Below are positions 11,711 through 22,013 of a stretch of 64,000 nt of DNA, in pieces. The stretch spans positions 9,055,041 through 9,119,040 of the forward strand of contig BSYO01000038.1 in assembly GCA_033239525.1 (NCBI GenBank). Direction: 5' to 3'. How positions within the stretch are numbered: the stretch's first letter is position 1; each line of letters starts with the position of its first letter. The notes under the pieces were generated by a model. That model was given only the letters and a program-made list of their open reading frames with translations, was not told the DNA's origin and did not search any database. The position numbers and the translations under genes are program-made. The DNA comes from Nepenthes gracilis (taxonomy: Eukaryota > Streptophyta > Magnoliopsida > Caryophyllales > Nepenthaceae).

Positions 11711-12831
11711 CGATGGGTAGGCCCATAGCTGGCAGGCCAAATAAGAAAGCGGCCCAAAATCCAAAAATGCCAAATGCGAGTTAGATAGTTAACGCGTTAA
11801 GCGTTGACCGCCTTGATAAAACAAACGGCCAGCAAGCGCTCTTTGGCCCATCAACGCCTATGTTGGCCGGAGGTATCAGATAGCAGCGAGAAAAAGACAA
11901 GAAACTTTGATGTGGGCCGGCCCAATTTGTGAAATGATCTCATGCACGAAAAGTAAACGATCCTTTTCATGATTACACACTTTCCTAAAAGCGATCTCCT
12001 CGAAAATGCGTGGATTCATTGGCCGCCCAACGATGGAGTCTAAACGGTCCACAAGAGCATGAAAGAAAAGTAAATAATTTAGATATCCGTTTGCCTTTGT
12101 TCGAAGAAAAAGGATCCGTCAAATCACGCCGGTCCTTGTCCACTTAACTCAAAGAAGGCCGCCATCGCCAAGCCAAAGGTCACACCACCCTGACCAATGA
12201 AGGTGGCTCTCCCACCGTCTATATAAGCTCAGAGTCTCCACTCTGAAAGGGACGCTCTTGAATACGCTCTCAAACTCACTTCCAAGAGAACAGACCCTTT
12301 CAGAACATACTTTAGGAGAACACGCTTTCTAAGACAAAAGGGGATTTCTTGATATAGTCTAAGTTACGAACGCTTACGGTACTTGAGCAAAAACTCTCTC
12401 TCTCTCTCTCTGACAAGCATTCACCTTCCGATCCCACTCTAAGCCTCCAGATTGCAGAGTCTCCTCCGGCTCTCTAAGAGCCATCCCCCAAAGCTTCCAC
12501 GCTTTCGGAATGCAACTTCCACTCGCTCTCTGCGAACAGTGAGCCGGAACTCACATTCTCAACGGGCCATAGGATCATCTCTGCTTCTACAGGCCAACAC
12601 TTCTGACAAATTCACTCTCTCTCCCTCTCTTACTTACAGCTTCACATTTCACAGTTTGAAGGCTTTTTACTGATTTGAGCGTCGGAATATTTTCGGTGGG
12701 ACAACCTCCCGCTGGCGCCTGACCTCTCATTTTCTGTAGTAGTGTGTAGGATCCAAATTCAGTGAACGGAGTCGGATCAACTCAGCCAGGCAAATCCGAA
12801 TCTGTTCAAAACTGGATCCAGGTACGCATCA
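11711..12831 (+). repeat. Element A 3' LTR
   Basis: Begins CGATGGGTAG (TG changed to CG) and ends ACGCATCA, followed by the target duplication CATGA. TATATAA at 12220-12226. A (CT)n run near 12397-12411 is longer than in the 5' LTR. Confidence 0.9.
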
Positions 12832-13066
12832 CATGACTTATTATACAGAAGCTCTATTTTTGGATGTGAAATATCTAGGCATTTTCCCCTTGATTTAAAT
12901 GGTTTTTTTAAGTAAAAGTGGATTGTTTCTTGAAATTGATTTACATTTTTCATAATTCCTTATGCTGCACTATGGCGGTGCAACTTCATTTCCTCACAAA
13001 TTCAAGAAAAGGGTGCATAGTTTTTCTATGAAAGATTTATGATCAATGAATGACTCGGAGAAGTAC

Positions 13067-13336
13067 CTGAGAAACCAGGTGAGACAGGGCCCGAGCAAGG
13101 ATCTTCAGTTCCCATGGTTCCCAGGGCAACAGATCCACAGATGGCCTACCTCGAAATGTCAAGAACACACAACCATCAGGCACCATTTCATCAGAGCGAC
13201 ATTTGAGAAACGAGTTGAAATCATGTTCAAACTGATCTACGTAGGATTTCACCACGGCTGGAGGGCTCGTTGCAGATATATAGATCGCATCCTTATTAAT
13301 TGGCAGACCTTCTTCGTTGTAGAGCCTTGGTGGTAC
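13067..13336 (-). CDS. SABATH methyltransferase exon 3
   Basis: Ninety codons in phase 0. The acceptor is AG before GTACCACC and the donor is CAG|GTACTT. The translation has LYNEEGLPINKDAIY, SPPAVVKSYVDQFEHDF and LKILARALSHLVSQ, in the family order. There are no stops or frameshifts. Confidence 0.9.
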
Positions 13337-14547
13337 CTTTACATTCAACCCAATTCCATTAATTGAGATCATCAGTCGTCAGTATTGAAAATGAACTGCA
13401 GTATGTAAGAGTCTATCAGGGATTTTAATGGACAAACTTGTGCTCCTCAAAGCTAGATCTTTGAACTATGCTTTTGTCAATTCCTTCATTCAAGCTGGTG
13501 AATTTGTCCATTCGAGCAATTTTAGTTTCAATATCTTCTTTCGATTTGAGTACTGACACTATAGAATAGCTAAGATATGGTAAAATGTTTTTCATTTGGA
13601 ATCCGGTGAAAAAATGTCAACCAAATATTGAATATATCGGATATATCAATCGATATTTTGATAATCACAATGCGTATTTAGATATATTACTTATACAAAG
13701 AAATATTAAGATTTTGTTATGATATCAGAACACGATATTGGTATATATCAATCAATATTTTATATATCAATCTATATATTATTATATAATAACTATATAT
13801 TTAATAATCAGTTGCTATTGCAAATTATAAGACAATTTTGGTGCATATATATATATATATTTTTTTAAAGAAAAGCATGATTAAGAGTGGAGGGGGCGCC
13901 ACGACGTCAAGCAGTAACAGATGAGGGAGATCTAATAGGTGATATTTTGATATGAAAAATAGTTTTTTAAATATTTTTTTTACCATTTTTTATATTTAAA
14001 AAATTAATATTTGAAAAAAAAATAATTATTTTAATAATATCTATACAATAAAACACCCACCTTTAAATTTATATCCAAAGGTAAAGGGCAATGTACTCTT
14101 CATTGAGCTTCCCATACAAAGGGCTGCACAAAGGAAGGAGAGGGGGGATAGACAGCCTATTAAATATAAATATAATAGATGAAATTAGAAATATCAAAAC
14201 ATATAAAAATAATATATATATTTGTTGTTTTTCATAATATTAATATTTTAATACTTTTTAAAAAATTAAATAATAATATTTATATATTATAATTTTTTCA
14301 AAATATTATATATTAGTCAATAATTAATAGTGATGCCACTGGAACTGCACCAACTTGCACGCTGCAGCCCCCCTCTTTATTACAAAAAGCTACCTTCCAC
14401 TCTTTCAATCCCTTTCACTTAATTTGAGCGTGTTATCATTCAGTGAACTCTAACTTCACGTAAAATTAAATAGATGCACTAAATTCGGACAAAAATCAAG
14501 GTAAGAGAGCGGACGAGTGGAGCAAGTTGATTGACAAATTGACGAAC
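13337..14547 (-). other. Methyltransferase intron 2
   Basis: 1211 bp, very AT-rich. Around 13620-13800 are several 'atatcaatcgatatt'-like near-palindromes, possibly an old short transposon that I cannot classify. A TA run lies at about 13847-13861. Confidence 0.7.
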
Positions 14548-14967
14548 CTGAGATAGCCAGTGGGCGCTGTAACTCGAATGAACCAAATGCATGGTGTTAG
14601 ACGGGAAAAGACGGCCGTGAAAGGAGCCAGGAGCACCAACCACAAACAACGCCGCCGCACCAGAACTGCTATCTCCTTCTAGTCGCCGACGCAGAGAAGA
14701 CAAATCTCGGAAGACGGAATTGAAATCGTTGGCGGGCAGATCATTCAAGTGCACCTGAATTTCAGGCAATTCGACATTCAATTCTCCACAATTGGTGCGC
14801 ACATTTTCCACCACCGTCGATATAAAAGACAATGGAGCGGGACCAGATGCACAACCTAAATCAGCCACATTAAGGATTTTTCCAACTATCGCTCGAGATG
14901 AATCCTTTGAGAATAGAGATTGATTTGCACTTTCTAGAATGTGTCTGGCTCTGGAAGCCACCGTTTG
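14548..14967 (-). CDS. SABATH methyltransferase exon 2
   Basis: One hundred and forty codons. The acceptor is CCCGCAG|CAA and the donor is CAG|GTTCGT. It holds the SAM-binding segment ADLGCASGP, the NDLPANDFNSVF motif and the GSFHGRLFPS...SSYSAHWLSQ substrate-pocket region. The frame is fully open. Confidence 0.92.
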
Positions 14968-15101
14968 CTGCGGGAAAATCAGTCAATTTCGATCAGCTTT
15001 AAGTCTTTACCGTGACCTAAAAATTTGAACTATCATGCTCTCAGATTACAACTAAACCATGGTTAAATAAGACACGGAAGAATGTAGACGAAGTAAGATA
15101 C

Positions 15102-15179
15102 CGTGAAGGTAGCTTGATTTTGAGCATAGCTGTGCTCCCCGTCACCTCCATTCATGCGAAGAAATTCCTTCACCTCCAT
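15102..15179 (-). CDS. SABATH methyltransferase exon 1
   Basis: Twenty-six codons beginning MEVKEFLRMNGGDGEHSYA, the standard SABATH N-terminus that contributes to SAM and substrate binding. The donor is ACG|GTATCTT. The ATG at 15179-15177 is chosen because the following residues match the usual family start. A pyrimidine-rich leader precedes it on the minus strand. Confidence 0.9.
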
Positions 15180-16878
15180 TTTCTTTCCTTCTCTGTTTCT
15201 TTCTCCTTGGCCGCCTCCTCCGCTCTCACACTTTATTTTCAGTTGGGGTCTCAGCCAAACTGATATTTAATTTTTATTTTTTAAAATTTTTATTACCATT
15301 TTTTTTTTTAATTTTTATCATATAAAACTAAAATTATATATATATATATATATATGGATATGTGAATATAAAATTTTTATCATTTGGATATTATCCCAAA
15401 AATTATATCTCATGGGATTGGTTTTCATATTAAAGAATTTAAAAAATATTTTTTCTCTTTTTCTTTTTCTTTTTTCTCAAAATAAAATTTTTATGTCATG
15501 CAAAAATGATTGAGATGTATGGCCTTTTATACAAAAAATTAAGATCATTTGAAAATTATGATAGTATAACATCCCCATTAATAAATGAAAAAATTATTTG
15601 TCCAAGTTTTTAATATGAAAATTATGGCATTTATTAATTTAATAAAATAAATAAAATAAATTCTTATATTTATTTGTAAAGATAAATTCTCCTATATTAC
15701 TTTTTGTTGGATATTGTTTAAAATAAAGCTTACTCAATTGCTTGATATATAATGCCCGTAAATAACAAACTTATGAAGAGATATAAAACAGTCAAGTTGT
15801 TAAACCCAAGTTAAAAAAGAGATTAACTGAACGACCAAATTATCAAGTAGTTGAGTGACCAAACTATTGAATATACTAAAAATCAAAATTTTGAATGGGT
15901 AGATAAAAAATTAAACCGATTAGTTAATCTCACTGAATGATTAAATAAATTAAAAGCCATCTTAACTAACTATTTAAACCAAGTAAGCAGTTAATATATT
16001 TAATATATATGAATTAAATTCAGAGTATATTATATTTTTGAACTATTTAGCTGTCAATAAGAATAATCGATCAAATGTTGAACAGTCATTCCTCTTCAAG
16101 GTTATAAATATATCTACTTCCCCTAAAAACTAGGCGAAGAATTCGAAGAATAAATATAGAATTCTAATCCTCTTGCCACTTAAAATTTTGCAATTTAAGA
16201 AGCCAAATTCTCCATCTACTGCCCTCTCACATTCTCATTTTTTCTTAGCTACTTTTCCTATTTAAAAAAATATTACCAATAAAAGGGTAGCTAGGACAAG
16301 TTATTGACAAAGTTAATTTTGTAATTCAATTCTTACTGATTTGCTTACATATGTGCTATTCATGTGACCATAACTGATCCTGAGTTAAACAATTAGTTTT
16401 GACACTTATTTGGTAAAGCACCAATTCAAATAAACAATCATTGTATGAGTTCAATAGAATTATACGACTTCAAGTATGGTTACACACGTAATATTCTATA
16501 TGACTCGGGGATTTGAAAATACATGTTGGATTAAATAAATCAAGACTCAACTATTAATTGTCAACCAACCCATTGAACCTCAACATTGCTATAAATATAT
16601 AAGTGACAAACTTTGTTTCCACGAGATATACACAATCAATCAAATAGTCAATGATCTGGATCTTTTATCACTAACAAGATAGTCTAAGAACTTAGATGAT
16701 AATCAATTCAAATATATTTTGAGTGAAGACTCAAATGTATATACTCGGGGCTAAATCACCTAATCAATATGAATTTAAAAAGTGATAGATAAACAAAGTT
16801 GGAAAGATCTACATATATATATACATATATGAAAGATCAAATTATACCATCCTCAAACACAACTTGAGATTAGGAGAT
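15180..16878. other. AT-rich intergenic DNA upstream of the methyltransferase
   Basis: The first 100 bp form the 5' flank and leader of the minus-strand gene (pyrimidine-rich on that strand). A (TA)n microsatellite lies at about 15334-15355. The rest has no conserved reading frame. Confidence 0.5.
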
Positions 16879-17124
16879 CTAGGGGACTAAATTCAAATTG
16901 GCAACTTTACAGCTAGTGTTCAAATTCAAACCCTGGAGTCTAAAGCTTGATTGATCCCCATAATCTTTAATTTTAAAAGTTGAGGTTACTCCAGGGTTCC
17001 TTACATCAAAATAGTTGATAGGAAAGTCAGGAATTACTAAGAAGATTATCCCTTTGTAAACTTTAAAGCCTTCATTAAATCGAGATTCAATCAAAGTGCT
17101 GATCATTTTGGATGGATACTCCAC
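16879..17124 (-). pseudogene. Remnant of the antisense-gene C-terminus
   Basis: An 81-codon minus-strand frame contains FNEGFKVYKGIIFLVIPDFP followed by INYFDVRNPGV. It matches the C-terminal block of the antisense genes in this window, most closely copy E (IVSLATPNFPTSYLDVRNVGV-like). The flanking 17125-17400 may hold decayed coiled-coil sequence. It appears to be an isolated old fragment. Confidence 0.45.
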
Positions 17125-17759
17125 CTTAATGACTCCTTGAGCCCTGCACTCTTAGCTTCAAGTCCCTCCACAGCATCAGTAGCAATTGAAGCCCATCATT
17201 CTACTTTAAGAACTCTATCTTCAAAAGAAGTAGCCCTGCCCTCTTCAATTGATGCTCAATCAACATGATCATAAGTTCTGCTCATCCATTCGGTCACCTC
17301 TTTCTCAATATAAATTGGTTGATCCTCAAAGAATAATACTATAGCTTCAACCACCACAGCTCTGAATTTTAGACCCTTAACTACAACTGAATCAATGTAA
17401 GATCAACATAAATGATCAATTACTGGTTTTTGATCGTATATCTTATTCCTTATTTGACGCACTAGGTTTTTAGATTACAAAAAAGATTGAAATAGCAAAA
17501 CAAATGTAAATAAATAGCTTGAAATTAAGGACTTAGAGACTATTTTTTGAGTTGGAAGACCCTCTCTTAAAGTAAAATCTAGTGATGATGCAGCTTCACG
17601 TTCTCTCTGGTGTCTATATGCGTTTTCTTCTGGTGCCAGAAGAAGCTCTTGAATGCCCTTACGGTCAAGGTTATGTTTCGTTTTACACATAACCTTGACT
17701 GGATTACAATGACCCCCCACCCGGATTTTTTGTTAATGTGCGAGAGGAATTCGGACTCC

Positions 17760-19446
17760 ACGAAGTGATGGAAGGATAAGTTCTTTCTCGGCGTTCATGA
17801 GCACTGGGCCGTCCCCTTTGTCTGGGGGAAAGTGGCCAGTCAGTATAGCTCTGACCCTTCAAAGGAGGACAGAGAGAACGTGAAAGAGTTCACGGACTTG
17901 GTGCTAGCCAATCTGGGAAGCTTCCACCTGAATAAGCGCAATATCTGACTGTCGCCCGAGAAATTTGAGGAAGCCAAGTGGGGACCACGAGCCGAGGCCT
18001 CTGTCGCAGCTCCTCCCGAGAAGTCCAAGAAAAAGAGACCGAGGAGGAGAGAGGGGGCACCGAGGACTGAGGGCCCTCCAGGCCGCTCGGAAAAGAGCCT
18101 TCCGGCGGAGAGTTCGAAACGCGCAGCGGCCGTTGTTGAGCTCCCTTCCAGTGATGATGACAATTTAAACGTCAGTGATTTGAGCGATGATATGATTGCT
18201 TCTCTGCTTAAGAGGTCGAGGACTCGTACCTTACCAAAGCCTTCGGGGACTAAGGGTCTCGCCTTCACTTCCACTGCTGATCCTCTTACTGAGTCCTCGG
18301 GGGTGATGGTACAGATTGTGGTGCTCCCGGACACCCAACCCCCCAGTGATGATTCTGTTCCTGGAGCTCCCATTGATTTGCCTGGTAACGTCTCCGATAG
18401 GATTGATCACCCTTCCGAGGACATAAGAGGCGGGGTCTCCGCCATGGACGCTGAGAGGGGAATGATGGTTGAGACGATCCAAGAGGTGGTAGAGGCCGAG
18501 GAGTTAGGCGTCGCTGACCCGATGTCCCTTGATCCTTCTGAGCACCCCATTGCAGCCCCTGCTGATCAGCCGTCCGAGCTTCCTGGGGATGCTAATTTTG
18601 AGACAGGCTCTTCAGTGCCTTTTATAGGCGCGGAGCTTGTGCCTGAGGAGGCGCTTGCGGCGCCTGAGAGCGATCCGCAGGAGTCCGAGACCCCTAGGCA
18701 TGCTGATTTTGAGGCAGGCTCCCCGGTGCCTTTTATAGCTGTGGAGCCTGTGTCTGGGGAGGCGTTTGCGGCGCCTGGAGGCGATCCGCAGGAGTCCGAG
18801 GTTCCTGGGGAGCGTGGCATAGGGAGTCATCCTCTTGTTTCTAAGGTAACCCACTGTTTCTTCTTTTGCCTTGCTTCCGATTGCTTGTGTTTTGATGAGT
18901 TTTTCTATTACAGCTCCAGGGTCTGATTGGAGGCCTTAATGAGCTGGTGGGAGAGATCACCCAATCCTGCTCGAAAATGGGGTCCTTGAGGGCCGCTCGA
19001 GAAGCTGCGCAACGGCCGAAGCGGAGTTGACTGAAGCAAGGGGGGAGATTTCCTCTTTGAAGGATACCATCAAGCTTCTACAACTCCAACAAGACCTCCT
19101 TCGGGATAGAGTCTTTCGTCAGGAGGAGAGGTTGAGGACGTTTATGCAGATTGCGGACATGGCGCCGTTATTGGACAGCAAGTACTGGGAGGGTATTCTT
19201 ATGTGCCGTCGAGTGCTGCGACTGGTCCGTCCGCAGTTCCCTATGGCCGTCCTAGACCCCAGGAACGCCAGTGCCTTAAGCGTAGGAGACTTATACGGCG
19301 TGGCTGAGAGGTCTTTCCCAGGGCCTCCTCGGGCAGGGCCTGATGGTGAACCTCTTACGCCCGAGGAGCCAGTTTCGACGGACCAAGCAAGGCCTTCAGG
19401 AGCTCAAGAGGCTCAAGGAGAAGGGAGCCAAGAGGCGCCCTCTTGA
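17760..19446 (+). CDS. Fragment B antisense gene, N-terminus lost
   Basis: From about 17760 a decayed part reads like the middle domain and KFEEAKWGPRAEA. An open exon from about 17950 to 18845 encodes an acidic, proline/serine-rich linker with VVELPSSDDDNLNVSDLSDD, LLKRSRTRTLPKPSGTKGLA and two repeats of a 'FIGAELVPEEALAAPESDPQ'-type segment. A 68-bp intron follows. Exon 2 (18914-19446) carries a coiled coil, a MCRRVLRLVRPQFPMAVLDP motif and RNASALSVGDLYGV, and stops at TGA 19444-19446. One frame change occurs just before 19027. A poly(A)-like block follows at 19501. Confidence 0.7.
18846..18913 (+). other. Intron of fragment B antisense gene
   Basis: 68 bp: TCTAAG|GTAACC at the donor, TTCTATTACAG|CTCCAGGG at the acceptor. 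The exon ends on either side (VSK | LQGLIGGL) are shared with copies C and D. Confidence 0.75.
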
Positions 19447-19500
19447 CATTTTGTTCCTTTTCTCGTTTTGTTACAACGTTGTACATGAATTCATTTTTAT

Positions 19501-19520
19501 GAATAAAACTTGTCCTTTAA
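19501..19520 (+). terminator. Poly(A)-signal-like block after fragment B antisense gene
   Basis: Reads GAATAAAACTTGTCCTTTAA about 55 bp after the stop. Copy C has GAATAAGACTTGGTCCTTTT (52646) and copy D has the minus-strand equivalent at 58052-58070. AATAAA is the canonical poly(A) signal. Confidence 0.5.
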
Positions 19521-19694
19521 TGAACTTTTTGTCCTGTTTGTACAAGTGTTGTTCTTCTCTTCTCTCTTTCTTCTTCTTCTTTTTTTTTTTTGCGACGCGA
19601 TGCACAACGCCTTGCTCTTGCATTCAAGCATGCGACCCTTCTAGTGATTTTTTAACCTTTTAACCTCTCAATTTTTTCGGTGTTGGGTATAGTT

Positions 19695-19820
19695 GTTGAA
19701 GTTCGACCTCTAGGGCCGCTCGGGCACAGCCGAGTTTTTCGACCTCTGGGGCTACTCGGGCACAGCCGAGTTTTTAGAGTTCGACCTCTGGGACCACTCG
19801 GGCACAACCTAGTTTTTGGC
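19695..19820. repeat. Tandem repeat, about three copies, fragment B
   Basis: Three copies of a 40-50-bp unit with 'tcgacctct.ggg.c.ctcgggcaca' and 'ccgagttttt'. It lies between the end of the antisense gene and the end of gag, as in the other copies. Confidence 0.7.
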
Positions 19821-20064
19821 TTTGAGTTGTGAGTTGCTTTGCTGTTGGTAAGGGAGCATGAGAATACTTTATAATAGACATAATGAAGGGACGTTTTCAT
19901 TGATGTACACATGTTACATTACGTGGCCTCCAGGGCACTTTTAAGTCCTTATGTTACATCAGTCCGCAAGCTTGGGGATTGATGCTCCTCTTGCTGTTCC
20001 CTTGGTCCTTCTGACAATTATGTTCAGTGTTGGCCTCGCCGGTATTGGCGCCCCCAGCGGGTAG

Positions 20065-20779
20065 TCAGGCGTGCTCCGCGCCGATTATAGCCTTGCCCTT
20101 CGAGCGGCGCGACCGGCTGCGTCCTGCAGTTCCAGGGCCATGCCCGGGTCGTGGCAGGAAGCGGTTGAGATAGCCTTCCATTACCAGCCGCTCGATTTCC
20201 GCCTGGAGCTTCCCGTAGTCCTCGGTGTCATGGCCGCGGCTGCAGTGGTAATGGTAGTACTCCCACTAGTCGCCTCCCTCTGGGTTCTTCCACACCTTGA
20301 GCCATCTTAGGAACTCTTCGTTCCTGATCTGCCTCAGGATGCTGGTGAAGGACTCAGTGAGAGCAGGTGGGCCAAATGGCCCCTCTCCTCCAGGGACCAA
20401 CTGTTCGGGGTCGTTTTGCCCAGACGGTCCCTGAGTCTTCATTTAGGCCCTCACCCTTCTTTTTCCTTCCCCTGTCCTCGAGGACAGGGGGTCTTCTCAT
20501 CCTCCCGACTTGCTCGTTTTGCCGGTTTTGAGTCCGAAGACCATCTTCCAAAGCCTCTTGAGCCCCTTCTTCGTTGGGGCCTGGCTCATGGACTTCTTTC
20601 TGTTGAGGTAGTCCCTTAACTCGGCAGGAGCTTGCATCGCTTGTCGCCTTTGGAGCGCTGCTGGGCACGGGCTTTCGGGGTGAGTGCCCTTCAATGATAC
20701 CAGTGGATACATGCAACTCAGAGGTTTCAACTCGGGAAATTTTTTCCTGTGATTTGGAGCTTCGATTCGGGCCATCCAC
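20065..20779 (-). pseudogene. Fragment B short gag
   Basis: Minus-strand gag in two frames. The 5' part (20779-20354) has basic, Gln/Lys-rich sequence including GPNEEGAQEALEDGL. The 3' part holds a zinc-knuckle-like segment (YHYHCSRGHDTEDY, with the first and last Cys changed to Tyr) and ends RSKGKAIIGAEHA-stop at 20065-20067. The central capsid-like gag domain seen in A and E is not found. Confidence 0.65.
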
Positions 20780-20929
20780 TTAAGTCATGAAGTGACTATT
20801 TACAATTTTTTGCAAACTAATATTGTTACAGCTTACATGGTAGAGTTCGAATCTCCTTCCACCTATACTTCAAGTCTCACTACTACTAATCTTTTGAACT
20901 TTTTTATCTCAGAGCTCCGTGATAATATA

Positions 20930-22013
20930 CGGTGAGAATTATTATTGTTGAAACCTCTCTCGTTGCCTAAAGCAATTTGCATGGCTAAACTAGTGGAGGA
21001 AAAACTGGACACAGGGCGTCCAAATTTTCATCACCTACCACCCCCCAAATAGCTAGTTAGTACCCGGGCAGCTCCACCAAAATCCCCTTCTACTTCCAGT
21101 CTTCCTCCTAAATTGCCCACAAGGCGGCTAACACCTGTGGAAAACACCTCTCGTCGTGAGTATAGACTGTATTTAAATTGTGATGAACGCTTTATTCCTG
21201 GTCATCGTTGTAAACCCCCGCAATTCTTATGTATGATTGCTAAAAACGATGGCACTATCCAACCTATTCCACAAATTTCCGAAGATGACTCCACTGCTCA
21301 AAAACTGCCATTTAGAACTTCCTCCAGGAGTAGAGACTTTGCCTCCTACGCCAAAAGCTCCTCCCACAATTTACCTTCATGCATTGGAAGGCTATTTTAT
21401 TCCTTCCACTCTGCGACTGCAAGGGCTGGTGTTGGGCCACTCCGTGATCATCTTGGTAGATAGTGATTCTGCTCACAATTTTCTACAGACCTGTCTAGCT
21501 AAATAGTTGGGGCTATCCATCACCCTTTCCTAACACCTTAATGTTACAGTAGGAAATTGGGACTCTCTACAGTGTAAAGGGTTGTGCACCAATGTTCTCA
21601 TTACTTTGGGCCAATCGAAATTCAATGTAGACCTCTACTTATTTAACATTTGTGGGGTGGATATTGTGTTCATGGAATAGTGGCAAGCCTCAATTGGCCC
21701 AGTACTCTTTGATTACAAGGCTTAATGGATAAACTTTGACTATGGAAGCACTTCAATTACCCTCCACGGTTTACGAAAGGCTACCATCTCCACCATGACA
21801 ATGGGACAACTAAAAGGCAGTGGAGTAACCAACTCGGCTACCACTTATTTCCAACTAATGAATACTGCAGTACTGGAGTCTTCCCTAGAAAATCATTCTA
21901 CTCAATCTCCTTCTTCATTTCATTTACCTTCTAATGTCGGTTATGCTATAACTACCACACTTTGCAACATCCTCTCTACTTTCACCAATGTTTTCACTGT
22001 TCCCCATGGGTTA
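20930..22013 (+). pseudogene. Chromovirus gag end and protease (broken)
   Basis: The gag C-terminus is seen as ICMAKLVEEKL, then a zinc-knuckle relic (LNCDERFIPGHRCK, first Cys missing). The protease follows with YLHALEGYFIPSTLRLQG and ILVDSDSAHNFLQT (the usual Gly after Asp-Ser is Asp). The frame leads to FTVPHGL at 22013, where the LTR insertion breaks RT. Confidence 0.72.

Larger units (their letters stand above)
2584..12831 (+). mobile_element. Element A: full-length Tat-type Ty3/gypsy retrotransposon
   Basis: A 10.25-kb element with two LTRs (2584-3697 and 11711-12831) flanked by a perfect 5-bp target duplication CATGA at 2579-2583 and 12832-12836. The internal order is PBS, gag, protease, RT, RNase H, second RNase H, integrase, a tandem-repeat array, an antisense gene, PPT. 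The protease-RT-RNase H-integrase order defines Ty3/gypsy; the second RNase H domain and extra antisense ORF are known hallmarks of the Tat lineage. Every pol domain carries stops or frameshifts, so it cannot move on its own. The LTRs differ by about 5 percent around the TATA box and more at their starts, so the insertion is old. It lies antisense to the host methyltransferase, inside its intron 3. Confidence 0.93.
1610..15179 (-). pseudogene. SABATH carboxyl methyltransferase gene, four exons, one internal stop
   Basis: This gene encodes an S-adenosylmethionine-dependent enzyme of the SABATH family, which methylates carboxyl groups of small acids such as salicylate, jasmonate or indole-acetate in the cytosol. 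Exons on the minus strand are 15179-15102, 14967-14548, 13336-13067 and 1972-1610. All junctions are GT-AG, all phase 0, and together they give 376 codons, a normal family length. Visible motifs are MNGGDGE (residues 9-15), ADLGCASGP (61-69, SAM site), GAPGSFHGRLFPS (137-149) and SSYSAHWLSQ (157-166). Introns are 134, 1211 and 11094 bp; the last holds a complete LTR retrotransposon (element A). Codon 332 is TGA (1747-1745), after which 44 family-like codons run to a TAA at 1610-1612. The gene is therefore either a recent pseudogene, a truncated 331-residue product, or a sequencing error. The substrate cannot be told from the sequence. Confidence 0.88.
17475..20779 (-). mobile_element. Fragment B: Tat-type element, internal part only
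   Basis: Contains the antisense gene on the plus strand, a tandem-repeat block, and a short gag on the minus strand, in the same order as element C. No LTR, PBS or PPT is visible on either side, and no pol domain is present. The left limit is set by the first antisense-gene-like sequence and the right limit by gag, which abuts the chromovirus remnant. Orientation is taken from gag (minus). Confidence 0.75.

Noticed and set aside
20835..20860. tRNA-like sequence (tggtagag and gttcgaatc, resembling A and B boxes)
   Set aside because: The two boxes are almost adjacent and no cloverleaf can be formed. It could be a SINE or PBS relic, but the evidence is too thin.
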